Below are positions 36,331 to 50,881 of a DNA stretch of 64,000 nt, in pieces; the first letter of the stretch is position 1, and every line of letters begins with the position of its first letter. Under the pieces are notes generated by a model. The model was not told the DNA's origin. It ran no database searches and was given only the letters and a program-made list of their open reading frames with translations. Where the stretch lies: positions 8,964,389-9,028,388 of the forward strand of contig OY829648.1 in the NCBI GenBank assembly GCA_963691815.1, written 5' to 3'. The translations under genes were made by a program, and so were the position numbers. The stretch is from Echiichthys vipera (Eukaryota; Chordata; Actinopteri; Perciformes; Trachinidae).

Positions 36331-39110
36331 AAAATTGTACCCAATTCTATCAATTTGCCGACTTTTTGCAGTTAGGTTGGGAGTTGTTTTTTGTTTTGCG
36401 CAGGTACGGGTTGATAATGATTACGCTTAGTGGAGCCAAACTCTTACTCATACTGATGACCTGTATGACGCATAGTAGTTGTCAATTACTACAACAATTA
36501 ACACATTTATGCTCACAGAAATTTGTCTTTTAGTGGAAGTGTTGTGGAAGCACAAACCGTTTGGCTATATTTAGTCTCTGGGACGTTTATGACTACTGTT
36601 TATATATACAGTATATATAAAATCTATTGTTGTATTTTAGGGAAAACCTCATGACTATGAGTTCTGAAAGACATTCAGAAAATGCAATGTTTGTGTGCTT
36701 ACTCATTTTAAAAAAACTGTCTTCTTATGTATCTTCTATTTCCTTATTGCTGCTAAATACAGCATCGTCCGGGCACAAATGGGTTAAAGTAAGAATGATT
36801 CGTGTTTTTATAATAAGCCTGCGGGTGGTGCTAGTTTCAAATGTGTTTACACAAGTCTTTTGTTCTAGACAAAATATGCACAATTTTAATTTTAGGGCTA
36901 AATAATATATTTCACTTACAAACAAGTCCTAGAATTAAAAAAAAGACAAGATGAAAATACATTTAAAAGCCACCGCTATGTAAATATCCACAGTACATGG
37001 CGAGAATGTATCATCAAAATAATACACACGATGATTTTCAGTGCTTAATCGAATTGATTGTGCTTCTCAAAGAGTTAGCGTTCTCTAATGCCCGATTCAC
37101 TCTGATCTCTCTGTTTCAAAGAACTATTCAACAAACCGACTGATTACATGACATAAAGAAGTGAAAATGCAGTACTAAGAGTGTTCAAAGTGTATTTAAC
37201 AATATGTTTGAGGCTTGTATGGGACAGTAAAATAAGTAGGCTACGTTCAGCTTTTTATTTAACCTGTGGGGTATCACTGCACAGACACAAAGTCAGTGTT
37301 GGTTTGGCTATATCATCACAAAGCCTCCTATAAACCAGTGTTGAGCTTTCCCAGTTTTCCTCCATTTCTGCACCTTTTCAATAATTAGGGGTAAATAGGT
37401 GAGAAATGAGCAGAAGCCTTCTGCTCTCACACCTCCTTTGCTTCATGTAGAAGGCCCCGTAGAGCAGTTAGAATGGGAATAAAACTGAGAACTCGATATC
37501 TGAGGTGAGGAAGAATCTACCTTTGGGGGCTGCGCAGACCGAGGGGAATCATGGTCCAAGGTCCATGGTCCAAATGGATAGTGGCTCTCAGGAAGGTGAC
37601 AGGGGATAGTTTGGCACTGGACTCTTTTAGCAAATGTTTGGTCTCTGTTGACCCTGGAGGTGCTACAGTACAGTGTCATCTGTGGTCACAGGGAGATCCT
37701 GAGAGGGTGGCAGTGAATGTCAGAATGACAGAAATGTCTACTTTGCAAGCAATAGTTCTGTTGTCCCTCAACCACCATCCCATGCAACGCAGGATTATCT
37801 AACTGCTAAATATCCAGCAAGAACAAATGCACTAAGTCAAACTATATAAGTCAATCAAAAGTATAAAGGTTATGATATATTGTATATGGTTCAGTGAACA
37901 AAGCTCCTGCTGTGTTGTCACTGAAACCCTATATATATTCAGATTCAGGTTAATGTTATGGAATCAGTTCAACTTTTGTGTGTTGAGAAAATCCTCACTT
38001 GTTATGGTACATTGTGACAAAATTATAGATTACCAGTTTGATGCTTTTATGAATTACAGCACTGTTTTGGGTTAATTTGCATCCAGTGGTTATGCACATG
38101 TACACACTCACACATACATGCACATAAGGGAGCCTCAAGACAGATTCTGTCACATGCCAAGATGGGGCCCTCATATGACATGAGTAGTGTGGACCATGTA
38201 ATATCCCTAGCAAGCAAGCAAGCATGGCAATTAAGTACTTTTTTCTTTTAAAGCACGATGAGTACGAGGGGGCTCCACACAAAGATGTGTCTGCCAGCCT
38301 TTGAGCACTTTAATCCATTGCTGCTCACATTGGTGTGTTATGACCAGTAAAAGAAAGTGAAACAACTAAAATGAAAGGGCGATACATAACGTTTTATGCT
38401 TCCTATATCGTAACTTGCAATGTCTATAGACTGAAAGAGTTCAAAAGGGCTTTCTGTTCTTTATGTAGGCCTGGCACATAAGCAGAAGACCTGGGAAGTT
38501 TCTGTCACAAGCAAACACATGAGCATGTTAAATCGAATCGATTTTAATGAGTACAATAATGGGTCATCCTCATCATCATCTTCATCATCGTGCAGTACAA
38601 CAAAATTACAGCAGTCACCCCGTCCATACATATACATATACATATACAGTGCATACCGTAAGACAGACATAACAGGATGACTGGGCAATTAAAGGAGGGA
38701 GGAAAAGGGGAGAACACAAGAGGTGAAGAGAATTATGGTGTTTATTTATGTATATACTCAATTCAACCCAATTTGATTTAATTCAATTAAAAAAACATTG
38801 TTTGTCCTCGGGGGGCAATTCAAGGGCACATAGGGTAGTTGTACACAAACATACTTTAAACAAAAACAACAACAACAACAACAACAAAAACAGACTAAAG
38901 TGATGCCAGCATCAGTGCAAATTATAATATAATATACTCTTTATGTCGGATTCATGCCTGGGGTTCAAGTTCCCATTCAAAAGTTGCCCTGTCCCCGTTT
39001 GTTCTCTTCTTACTGCTGGTTTCAAACGCAGCATTGTCTTTTTATCTCAGCAATTGGAAACTTAACATTTCCGAGGTGTGTATGAACGCAGCATGACGCC
39101 GCCTGTGGTG
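36331..39110. other. Intergenic spacer mau2-gatad2a
   Basis: No exon was recognised. The spacer holds a CATCATCATC-type trinucleotide patch at 38563-38590, TACATA repeats near 38628-38648, a retroposon-like piece at 38751-38890 (TTGTCCTCGGGGGGCAATT type) and an (AAC)n run near 38862-38890. Confidence 0.55.
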
Positions 39111-39119
39111 GCTCATTAC

Positions 39120-39260
39120 ATTATCTGGCAGCCGGAGTGGCAGCGGACAGAGGAGAGAGGGGATCCCCGGGATTTTTTACACTGAAGCCAGCAAAAAAAT
39201 ACCAACATCAAACATCTGAAAATCGCAGGGAGGAACTCGGTCAAGCTCCTCCTAGACTTA
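39120..39260 (+). other. gatad2a: Probable non-coding first exon of gatad2a
   Basis: A locally G/C-richer block (GCAGCCGGAGTGGCAGCGG) runs into GACTTA followed by GTAAGTTCC, a strong donor at 39261. The gatad2a ATG lies 13 nt inside an exon starting at 54979, so at least one upstream non-coding exon is required. This is the best candidate seen. The TSS position is a guess. Confidence 0.4.
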
Positions 39261-42200
39261 GTAAGTTCCTATTATCACAACAACTGTCCCAGATATTTCT
39301 AATTTTCAATAAAATTATGACGACGGAAGGGAAGTTTCTCCATCGGCGTTAGCACAGTTGAGCTAGCTTAGCATAGCTTGATTTCGAGCTAACGTGCAAG
39401 GTAACAGTTTGTGTGTCGCGCAGCTAACACACACACACCTAAGTGGAGGAATATTTCAACAAACTTCCCTTGGAAAACTTGCACCGGGGATGCACCAGAA
39501 GGAAGATATAATGTATGTTATGTATTTGTTTACTTCATAATGCAGCTAGAAAAACTATTGAGATAAAATGTTTTTTTTAATTTATGCAATTAATTCCTAT
39601 TTGTGACTAAATGTGTCTGTCTGGGCAAGCGAGTGTCCAGGGAGTTAGCGTTAGCAGGCTAACTTAGCTTAGCTTAACACTTAGCACAGCTCACTGAGAT
39701 GGGGTCGATCTCATTGTCTGTCGTGTATCGCTATTTGGACGCTAAATATCATATTATTTAGACTCACATTTAGAGGACTACTATGCTCACATGTGCAATG
39801 ACTTCCCTATAATCCCCTGTAATGACCACAATGGGCTGTTCGCTCGCGTTAGTTAGCCACTTGGTTTTTGTAGCCGGACAGATGGACAGGTTGTTGTTGG
39901 CAAGTTAACGTTAGCATGAGATAGCTTCTTGTTGTTGTTGATGGGTTAGTTAAAAACAAGGTATTCTTTTTGGGGCAAAGTTGAGGTCACTAAAAGTTTA
40001 TGAACATCACACAACCGAGTATTGTCGCCGTGTTATTGCTATAAGCCGACTGTTCTTCGCCGTGGATGGGTCGGATTATGGCATTATATGAGCCATTGAT
40101 CACAACTTTGTCAGATTAGCTCAACCGTGAAAAGCCTTTTTTTATGGAGGCGTAATGGTGGACGCTGGTGCCTCCGTCAGGGTGTGTGTCTGTCTGTCTG
40201 TCCGCGACGAGGTAACGTTGGTAGCTATCACCCACGCCAGACTATAGACAACTAAACGCCTTCATAGTGTTTGCACAATGTTACTGTAGATCAAATTCAC
40301 CACGTTATGTGTGTTATGAGATGTCTTGCGCTCAGGTCTAAGGACATGCTCTATAACCACATTTATACATATTTACAGTGCAGCTTACTTTTACACCTGT
40401 TTTTATAGTCTACCTCATTGTGTATATATTATCTTTGATTTTTATAGCTGATATTTTGTTATTTTATATGACAATAAAGATCTATCTAATTATAACGTCA
40501 TCTCCCCTTTGAAGTCAAGCGTTTGAAGCCATTGCTGTGATACTAATCCTATGGCGTTAATTGGGAGATGTGTTATTTGTTAGATGTATCTGAATTATGA
40601 AGTCTTTCATGTCTCAGCCGGGGCTTAGCATTTGTGTTTTTTTAAAGCCAGTCACAGCATCTACGGCAAGGTAGATATGAACCGTGGGTCATGTCTGAGT
40701 GGTCACAAGTCAGTTTTACATTCACCTGTATATGAGGTGTGTTTTAGATGAGCGTGAGTGTATATATGCCTACCTCGGCTGAGCTCCTTTTTAGATCAAG
40801 CAGACAGTTGACACCCTCAGCTAGTGATGGGGGACACATGTCGCTTTGCATTTCATGATGGGCCTTGGATTAGCCCGAGGAAGGGCGCCTCTTATGAAAA
40901 GTCTTCCTGAGAGTGATGTGAGCAGACAGGCATGTCTTGAGATCCACTGTTATTTTGCTGCATCAGGACTGAAACGTTTTGATAATCGACTGTATTTTCC
41001 ATCTCCGACTAGGTTTTTTTTCTTTCTTTTCGCTTCTGCCAGGTACCTTGCTCTTTGTTGCCCTTGTTAAGTTTATTCTGGTCAGGCTATATTATCGATA
41101 TTATGGTCCTTCCTTCTGGCACTTAACATTATTGTGAATGTTGTATTGTGGAGTAACCACTGCAGTTGAATCCCAATGTAGAGAAGTGGGCATAAATGTG
41201 AGGGAATATTTTTTACATACAGTCCACAGCTATGTCACTTTCATCTAAACTTAAAAACTAGAATGACTCACACCATTGTGTTTTGCTGTCACTTTTTAGA
41301 TATAATTTCTGAATGTGAGATATATTTAGAATGGAGATCACATCTGTTTCATCCAACCTTGACCCCAACAGTGGATTGTGTATCTTTCCCAGGGAAATGT
41401 GACATCCCCCACATTCTTCTTTATTCTAATGATTAACCACAATATTTCGACCTAATACTGGTGATAACTCTCTGCAGGGCAGTACGTCATAGCTTTTATT
41501 GTTTCCATCCATCCACGTTTGGCTGTGGCGTTATCATCATAGTATCTCTATAGCTCACCGATCGACACAGTTTTAACACAGCAATTGGTCGGGTCAAGTG
41601 TGAATGCAGTCATTGTGAAACAGGAAATGCTGGGGATACCGCAAAGTCTCTCCAAAATCGACCTATATGCCATTTTGATTTACTGACTTTTCCAAAGGTT
41701 TGAAATTGATTAGATGCTTTGATTGACTTTGGTTCAAATCATCTAGTAACGTGTTTCAGGAAGGACAGATGTGCATTTGATGTTGTGTGTACTGAAAAGA
41801 CCAACATAGAAAAATTACAGCATTGACAATCAGGATGACAGAATTATAGATAAAGATTGTAAACATAAGAATATGGATCCAGGAAGATGTGACGCAACCT
41901 CCAGGTGTTGCCACACAGATAGACCTGTGTCACATGACCGCTCCTCCATAGAGACCTGGAGTGAGAGGCCTGACTACACAAACATACAAGAGGCAAAGCT
42001 GAAGTACATCATTCACATAAGTGGGAGAAAGGACACAAGCAGAGGGAGAGAGAGAGACTAGGGCGAACTGAACGAGAGAGAGAGAGACAAGAAGAGGGGC
42101 TGAATTCCCTGAACGATGAAGCTCCAGATCTAAAACATCTGGAAAGAGGTGGCGACAGTAAGGTGAGAGAGAGAGAGAGAGAGAGAGAGGTCCCAGGACG

Positions 42201-45189
42201 ACCAGTGCTCCACCACAGAGAAGCCTGGGTGAAAAGAGAGGATAAGAGGCCTTCGGAGAGATTGAGCATACAGCTTGGATGCTTGTGAGACAACAAACAA
42301 ATGGAGGGTTGAAGAGATGCAGTGGCTTTCAGAAACTTGACAGTATTCTTGTCGGCAGGTATCTTATGAGCTATAAATATAAGGTTTAATAGATTTAGAT
42401 GGACGGAGACACAACTGCTGGAAGGATGATAACACGTTTACAGCCTGAAGTTATTTAAGAATAAGAATCAACTGAAAGTTAAGGTGGTTTAGATTTGAAG
42501 AATTCAATAGAGGACCTGCAGCCTGCTGGCATCCTCTTGACTCTGGGGTCAGGCGGGGGCCTTGTATTCTACGAGCAGAGATCCCAGGATGGACGAAAAG
42601 GTTTAAGGAGATCAGACTGGTATGAAGAGGCGTGTCTATTTAGCTTAGTTATAGGAAGTACCTTAAATTCTGATCTAACATGTAGGGATTCAACATAGCT
42701 CTCTCTCTGAGAACTGTCTGTTGTTTTGTCGGTTTCCTTGTTGGTTGCATCAAACGCCAGAGGACAGGAGAAGTGGTATCGGCCACAGGGTCCCACCCAA
42801 AGGCCTTGGGCAATATTCCTGGATCTTGAGGAGAGCAACCCTCCAGTGTTTGACTGACTGAACAGTTTCTCGTTAATCCTGTTGAACTTCATATTGACTC
42901 AAGCATGTGTTTACAGTATGACCAACCTGTCTTTGACAGTTGCAGGTACATTTATGGAGTGATGATTTGGGCATTGTTGAATGATGAAAACCTCCTCAAA
43001 TTTTAGTTTCACAACAAACAAACAAAACAAACTCAAAATTGAGTTTAGTCTAGATTATAGGCTCAATCATAATTCCTATACTCAATACTTCTCACTTCGA
43101 CAGTAACTTTGTTGACGCTAGTTGTGTGGCTAGTGGCCAATGTATGACGTCCCTCTGTTTCAGACTGGTTATACATCATAGAAGACTTCTGGTATTCCTT
43201 CATTAAATAGCCACCTATTGACCAGGTGGGTCATATGGCTTACAATGACTTGGACCTTGAATCAATAGTAACAAGTGGTGTTTGTTGTTAAGAGATTGCA
43301 TTGCAATACCACAAGGTGGTAAAGATATTCACAAATCAATCTGTAATGTGATTAATTATGACTCATATAGTGTATGAGAAGTGGATGGGTAGATGGAAAT
43401 TAAAGTGCGAGAGAGTGCACAAGACAAACGTTGCTAATTTCTCAGTTTTCATCGTGGTTATTTTTTGTAGAAATTTAATCAGACAAAAACAAAACTCAGC
43501 AGGCACAAACGACAATAGGCCAGCTGCCACAGGTATTTTGGCAGATATTGTGGGCTCTCTTCCCCCAGCACAAGTAACGGGTTATAAACATATTCCCAGA
43601 TATTTAAAACACTAAATGCGTGAAAGCTGTGTTGTATTCAAGGATAATCTACACTGCAGCTTTGTATTCCTTATTGCCCATTTACAGGTTATGGAATACA
43701 CATTTCTAAATTTCAAGCTTTTTTTTCAGTCTGCCTGTAACAATTGCTTCCTCTGTGTGGTCCGTGCTGACAGGGCAACTCTCAGAGCAGCAAACAGGCA
43801 TACCGGCAACTTGGATACATGCAGCATCAAGGCATGTGTCCAAGAGTGGACAAAGTGCCCTGTCTGACTCCCTGCCACATGGCTGTTTTGTGTGGATTGT
43901 GTGCATATGTATCAGTGCGCTGTTATGCCGGGGCTTAAAATGATCAAAACAGGGGGACTGACTTTGGAAGTTTGAGCCCACTGGCCACTTACCCAATTAG
44001 TTATCAGAAACGTAACTGTTTCTTGAGTGGAAAGTGTACTGTAGTATACACAGAACGTGAAAAACAAAAAAGAAAAACAATATTAATTGGAGGGGAGGGG
44101 AGGGGGTTGGCAGGATGAGGAATCAGGTGAAATGTATAGTGTCACAAAAGATGAACAATGGTAAACAATGGTCCTGAAAAGGTAGTCTTTGTGCTGGGGT
44201 GCTTTGAGGTGTTCCACACGCTGCATTGATTGTCTTCTGCCACGTCACTCCACATAGGAATAAAAATGGCCTGATTATCATTCCTGAAGCTAGCTGTCAT
44301 TGCCACTGCCCCAGATCTGTTGGATGAGTCCATTACTAGGCTAACACAATGTAGCATATCCCCAGAATTCCTGGTTTTGATGGCGCATCCTATCATTGTT
44401 TTATGCTTGTAAGAAATACCCATGACATTCAATTACTGTTTTTGCTGCATCTAAAGTAGGGTTTGGCGATAATTCAATATCATTTCATTATCTTTCAAAG
44501 TCATTCATCATTGACGTTTGGAAAAATTAATGCAGGCTACTTTTAGTTTAAATTGACAATGACAAGCATATTAACTTGAACTTCGCATAAAATGTTTTTT
44601 TATTTTTTTATGCGCATAGCATAAATAGCAAGGAAGAATTTGGCGAGAGAAACAATTTCTTATAATGATTCGTTACTCTATAATTCTCTGGTTTATAAGT
44701 GAAGTGTATGAACTGCACTTCAGACTGGAGTCTCTACCAACCGTGACATACGTCACTGCACTAGATTTTTATAAATGCATCCGTCACCTGAATCAAGGCA
44801 CCCTCTCACCATCGTCAAATATGTGGGGGCAGTTTTAGGAACCTGATAACGTTTTAATTGTGGGGTCCTAAGACTTGGTATTTAAAAGTGTCATGGTTCA
44901 ATACTTAGTCATGACATCACTGTTGGGTGTGGCAACAAGTGCAACAGACAACACGTATCGACCACACCCAATGGGGATGTTTGGTTTTGCCGTTTAAAAA
45001 CAAGGCTGACCATGTGCCAAAGATTCTATTTAATTCTTGATTTATTGCACTATTGTTTTGTGAATGAATGCGAGTATGCTCCCCTAGATATATAGTTTAA
45101 ATGTGTAACCTAATGCATACATTTCGATGCCACCTGTGATGCTGTGATGAAGAGGATGACATGCTAATATGTACTGATAAGTCGGTGGG

Positions 45190-46099
45190 TAGGGTTGGGC
45201 GATATGGCAAAAATATCATATGATTCTTTTTACAGTAAAATTGCGATCACAATTGAATCACTTTTTTACATTAATTTTTAATTATTTTGAAAGTTACTGA
45301 ACAGTGTAGCCATTGCAAGTATTCCCCTATGTAATAATATAGCCCATAAAGAGAAATGTATAATATAGATGTAGAACCTTTCTGAACAAATTTGAATAAG
45401 TTTGCGCAACTTCGCCAACTTTTGCCAATGGACATTTAACATAAAGCTGCCCAAAGCTCCTTGTTGCCTCTGCTGGCTGTGGTGTGGCTGGTCTCCTGGC
45501 TGTCTCAGCAGACTTCAGGACTCTATAGGTGGTTGAAAAGGTTTGTTGTGTCACCATCCGATGTGCACAACTTGTGTGACTGCATGTGTGTGTGTGTAGC
45601 AGGTTTGGGCAGAAAGGCGGCCTCTTTGAAGTTACGGCAGGGCCTTTGTATTAAACACATCAGGAGTCCACGGTTGCATGGGATTTATCGTTTTTTAGGC
45701 GCATATTTCACAGTTTGTTCCACAAATTCTATGAATAAGTGTGGACAGACAGCAGCGATGCGATGTGATAGTCTGACGCTCGTGTGCTGTTAGGATACAG
45801 CAGTTTGTTTTCATTTTCTTCCTGCTACTCTCTGAATCAAATAAAGGGGAATTAGAAATCCTCATTGCTACCTGTGGTTCGCTATGATTGGTTGATCAGC
45901 GTGTCCTAAGGGGGTTGCATGCGGTGGACTAGCCATAGTGTGAATCGGCTGAGGAAAAAAAACCCTGATGTGTCTGTGCAGAGCATAGAAAAGCAATAGA
46001 TAGAATGTGCCCTACAGACGATACTACGATCTCTCTGTTTTGGCAGATCATCAGCATTTAATCCTTCACGATCTAATATCGTCCTATCGCCCAACCCTG
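45190..46099. mobile_element. hAT-like non-autonomous element in gatad2a intron 1
   Basis: The left end reads TAGGGTTGGGCGATATGG and the right end, reverse-complemented, reads CAGGGTTGGGCGATAGGA, giving about 14 matching terminal bases. The interior has no transposase frame; its longest frame (45461-45793, 110 codons) shows no recognisable domain. Target duplications are unclear (TCGGTGGG against TCGTGGAC). From memory, CAGGGTTGGGCGATA ends are common in fish. Confidence 0.65.
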
Positions 46100-47687
46100 T
46101 CGTGGACATTGATTATCTAGAAAAGGAATACCTGTCTACTGACTGAATACATGGACTTCACTGTGTCTTTGTGTCTTGTGCATCGCGACTTTAACTTCTC
46201 TATTGACTATCACTTAAATTTCTGTTTTCAGAATTACATTTTTGGCTTAGCTGGTGATATTTCTCCTTGTAATATACTGTTTGCTGTACTCTTGGCCTGT
46301 GGATGCAGAACATCAGAAGGTGTAACCCCAGGATCATAGATGGTCCGTTACCACAGATAATCGACAGGAACTGTGTGGCCAATTTGGTCTCTTCTTTTGT
46401 AGTAACCCAGCTGCAATTGAACTCTTGTGACAAAGATTCATGCCATAGAAGTTATAGCAAATCATCCATCTTAAGTTGCCAAAGAGTAATTTAGAACTCT
46501 GCATGGCAATTTTTTCTGCATTTATGATTGAATGAGGGTGCTATCGGCAAATAAGATGGTATTCACCGATAGCAGTGGCCGATGTTTGTGTGTGGCTTTT
46601 TTTTCCGGTTGGACCCGATAACCAAGAACATCAGTATCGGCCAAATTATCATTATCATAAAATATTCTATTGACAGATTATAACATAATTTATAACACTT
46701 AATTTGCAACTAGTGTAGTTAAGGTACTAGTCTACATCAGAAATCTGTGTTGTAGATGATTTTTTCTTGTGTCTTTTCTACACACAACATTTTATTCTCT
46801 GCAGTCTAACCTAGATCAACCCCTACTCAAGAGGATCTTGTGAAAGTTGATTGCCAACTTAACTCAAAAATATGTGCCAACTGACCTGCTTTTACCGGTT
46901 GTGTTCTTCAGCAACGTACACCGATGATGTGCTCAGCTCCTGGTCGTCTTGTCTGGTACACTTTATTTCTTTGCACCATTTCAGCTCCTCCCCCCACCCC
47001 TCCTACTCTGGTCACTTCCTGCTACCATCTATTTCTGAGAAATGTAATCTGATAGCGGTCTGCGTGTGTCCTGGCCCTCCAGTCTGTATGTGGGCATGGG
47101 CTTCTGGTTTTACAGGATTATGGAGTAACCATTTGGAAGCAATTTGGCTGAAATTGGAGATTATCCCTGTCTAGGGTTTTTTAAAACATTTAGCGATAAC
47201 TTTTTATTATAGCAAGTAAACATTTGTGTTTGAAAATGTATCCAGTGATTTGAGTCTGGGGAAAACTACTAGAACTAGAGATGATTGACTTGAGATGTTA
47301 AGGTGCTTTAGATCTAGCATAATCTAGACACTCCTAATGTCACTTGATGGTCAGTAAAGTATATTCTGTTGGTGTGAATCAATTACTCAAAATACAGCAG
47401 AAGGGTTTTATGCATTGCACATATGTCAACGTGTGCTCGTCAAAATCCTAAAGAGATGTGGAAATGATGTGTAGTTTTTTATTTGTATGATAGTTCTCTA
47501 TGTTTTAAGGCTGCATTAATAACAACATCAACGTGTTTCTCTGTTTTAAAACAACCACAGCCATATATGTATTAATGTGGCTAAATGGTCATGCATTCTT
47601 GTGTGCTCACGTACAAAAGCCTGGTTTGCACTTCCTGGACTTACTGCTGTTGTCGTTGTCACGTTGCTGAGGGAGAATCCAGGTGGA

Positions 47688-47688
<1 letters not shown>

Positions 47689-47748
<60 letters not shown>

Positions 47749-47786
47749 ATACACATACACATACACACTCACACACTCTGTGGCTC

Positions 47787-47834
<48 letters not shown>

Positions 47835-47860
47835 ATACACACTCACACACTCTGTGGCTC

Positions 47861-47930
<70 letters not shown>

Positions 47931-47961
47931 ACTCTGTGGCTCTAGCACACACACACACACA
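47689..47961. repeat. Compound (AC)n array with a repeated 24-bp unit
   Basis: Within about 270 bases of AC repeat, the 24-mer beginning ACTCACACACTCTGTGGCTC occurs three times, at 47767-47790, 47841-47864 and 47923-47946, separated by AC and TACACA tracts. The units are 74 and 82 bases apart, so the array has grown by whole-segment duplication as well as by dinucleotide slippage. Confidence 0.9.
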
Positions 47962-50679
47962 GAGGCAGCCTGGCAGATTCAGGGTTAAAGGCTTCCATTT
48001 TGTTAGGTAACACCCTAATGGTCTGATCTGTCAGTGGCGTTAAAATGGCAGGGGCTTAACCCTTGGCGTTCGGAACACAACCAGCAGGGGCACACACGCA
48101 CACTCTGGGCTGGCCGAGCCTACAACAGAACTACTGAGGAGGAGGAGGGGGGAAGTGTATGAGGCAGGGAGGGGTAGAGGGAAGGACGGAGGAGTGAGCA
48201 AGTGAGAGAGAGAAGACAAGGAAGAGTATTTTTCACTTGGGTACAGTTAGATTATGGCTCAGCTCACCACATGCGCTCTGCACCCTTCTCCCTCCCCCAA
48301 CCATGGCACCACCTCATCTGGGTCCCTACCCCCACTTCTAGCTTGGTGAGCACAGATTAGCATAGGTAGTCTGATATTTTTTTCAATTAAGACGATAGCG
48401 TTAAGGAAAATAGCTTCACTCTTTGATGGCCTGAAATGATTTTGTAATCGAAAGAACATATTTTATAAGTAGGATGCGACATAATTAAAGCAGTAGGTGT
48501 AACCAGGCGTTATTGTATCGGCTTCTTGTAAGAAAATTGTCAGTTTGAGCGATTCATTCAATAGTACAACGGCCAGAGTCCCTTAGCCACAAGAAAGAGT
48601 TGTTGCGCTGTTATCCTTTATCGGGCAATAATAATCTATACTAGTATTGCTTTTATTGGACAGTATAATTGTTGTCTCCTCTCTCATTAAACCCTAAGGA
48701 CACAGTTGAAAAGCCCCAGTATTTTTAAAATGGCTGTTAATGTGTTGGCTGGCTGGGTCCAGTCCCAGTGGGGAGATCATTACAGTGCTGGAGATGGGAG
48801 GCTAGCACGCTACCTGAGGGGACGAGCCTTTTGCCATTGATCTGCTCTCTATGAACTACTGAACACAATAGGAGAGCGACTGAGAATAAAACCTGTAGTG
48901 TCAGTCTAGGTCACAAGATTTACATTTGCTTTCTGCATCTTATCCGCCTGGGATGGGAGATTTTCTGCATACACCTTTGTCTTATGGACAAGAAGACTGA
49001 TGTTAGCATGTGCAGCCCTCACAAAGAAATGCAAATTTATTAAATGTATATGTGAGCAAGCCTGCTTTAAGGCAGTTACTGTGTAGGAAATCAAATGGCT
49101 TGGTTCAAACCTTTTTATCCAAATGGTTTTTTCAGATGAATTTGAACGTGCAGTAGAAATGTCTTCTCTCACGTGCATCCCTTAAAGCCCTCATCCTTTG
49201 TTTTGATCAAAGATCTTGTCTGCCCTTGGGCTGACATCTTCTGGTCGGTTGGTTGATCAATATGCTCGTCTGAGCACTGTTGCATAAATAAGGCTGTGTG
49301 TGCGATAAAGCTTTTTTACTTTAGCTGAAAATGCCAGGCGCCCTTCAAATGCAGCTCCCGTGCAAGGGAATTTGAGTGCTGTGATTTGTGAAACGGAATA
49401 TCCATTTAAGTAAAAATGTGGGCACAAGGTTTAGTACTTGCTCTGGATAAAGGGAAGGCTGAAGCATTAAGGGAGGACAGCAGTATTCATTTCTCCATTT
49501 GTCCCCTCGAACATTAAGTTGAACATTTTTCAACTTTTGTCGACCAGAGTGTAAATACTCGGCGCTCCCATTGCAAAGAATTGCACTCACACAGGAATTC
49601 AGTCAGTCTAGAGATAACATGCAGATTTTTACCCTGTCGACCAATCAATTGGTTGAGGAGTAGGTAGAATTTTTCTTAGGCTGACTTCAGCCCTAGTCTG
49701 CCCTTAGGCCTTATTATTCTGAAGGAAACAAGAGGGACATGCATCTACTCCTCCTCCATAGTCTCCTGAGAGGAACAGACACAGATCACTAATCACTGGC
49801 TGCCTTCTACTCTCTTTCTTATTCTCTTTACATTTCTGCTGCTGTTGTAGGTCATGCATATGTAAATGTGATGCATTTTCATGGTGTGCAATTGTTGGGA
49901 GGGAACGTTTGTTCACCAACATCATGCAGATCTATATGATAACACATCTGCTCAGAGTTTAACAGAGTTTAGCAGATTCAAACTCAAGATTCTTGAATTA
50001 CCTCCCAAAAATAGGAAGCATGAATATTAAATGTGACGCACCTGCGAAACCTACAAAATCAACAGAAAAATCATCCTGTGTTCTTGTTTTAGGGGCAGAT
50101 CATTTTTATAAATGTGAGAAATTGATACTGGAATGGCATTTCGATCATACACAGTAATAGGCAGAACTGGTACTTCAACAGAACTGGTATTCTTGGTTGC
50201 TGGGTCCCAGGCAACGTGGTTTTGGGTGCCAGTTTCCTCCAAGCAACTCCAGATGGACTTGCTGTTGGACAAGTCAGCCTTGTTTGTGAGATTGTAGTGT
50301 CAGTTTAGTTTGGTTTTACCCACTGGATAGATGGTACTGTTGTAACATTAAAACTGGCAGGAATGAACTGATAGATTCAGGATCTGTTCTCAGTTGATTG
50401 CCTGGCAACATAATACAAATGAAGGATGTCCAATTTCAAACAAATTGGTTTATGTAAGTTTACGCAAAGGATGCTCTAACTTAAATGTCAAAGAAGCTTT
50501 GTTTCCTATATAAGTCTTAATTGTGGCTCATTGACCTGTGTTTTACCTACGTCGTCCCTACGTCGTCTTCTGCCATCCCAAATAATCTGAGCGGTGTCTC
50601 ACTGCAACAATATCTCAGATTCTGGTGGTTTGAAATACTGATGCATTAAAAAGAATTTCTGACCTTCAATTCTCTGAGG

Positions 50680-50881
50680 CAGGGGTGTCAAACTGATCCA
50701 GTAAAGGGCCGTGTGGCTTCAGGTTTTCATTCTAACCAAGCAAGAACACACCTGACTCGACTTATTCAATCACCTGAACTGTCTTCACACAGTTGATTTG
50801 TTGGACCAGGTGTGTTTTTGATTGGTTGGAATGAAAACCTGCAGCCACACGGCCCTTTACTGGATCAGTTTGACACCCATG
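50680..50881. mobile_element. Hairpin hAT-like MITE with target duplications
   Basis: The 202-bp element is an almost complete palindrome. The left arm CAGGGGTGTCAAACTGATCC is matched by GGATCAGTTTGACACCCATG on the right, and complementarity continues through GTAAAGGGCC, GTGTGGC and GGTTTTCATTC into the centre. The flanks CTCTGAGG (50672-50679) and CTCTTAGG (50882-50889) match at seven of eight bases, an 8-bp duplication as hAT elements make. Confidence 0.9.

Noticed and set aside
42009..42296. Leu/Ser-rich minus-strand frame
   Set aside because: It is the translation of a (GA)n-rich stretch, with no other support.
45461..45793. A 110-codon open frame inside the hAT-like element
   Set aside because: No transposase or other domain visible; treated as chance within a non-autonomous element.
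46535..46640. Block with repeated ATCGGC/CCGATA words
   Set aside because: Looks like a transposon remnant, but no paired ends could be found, so it was not listed as a feature.
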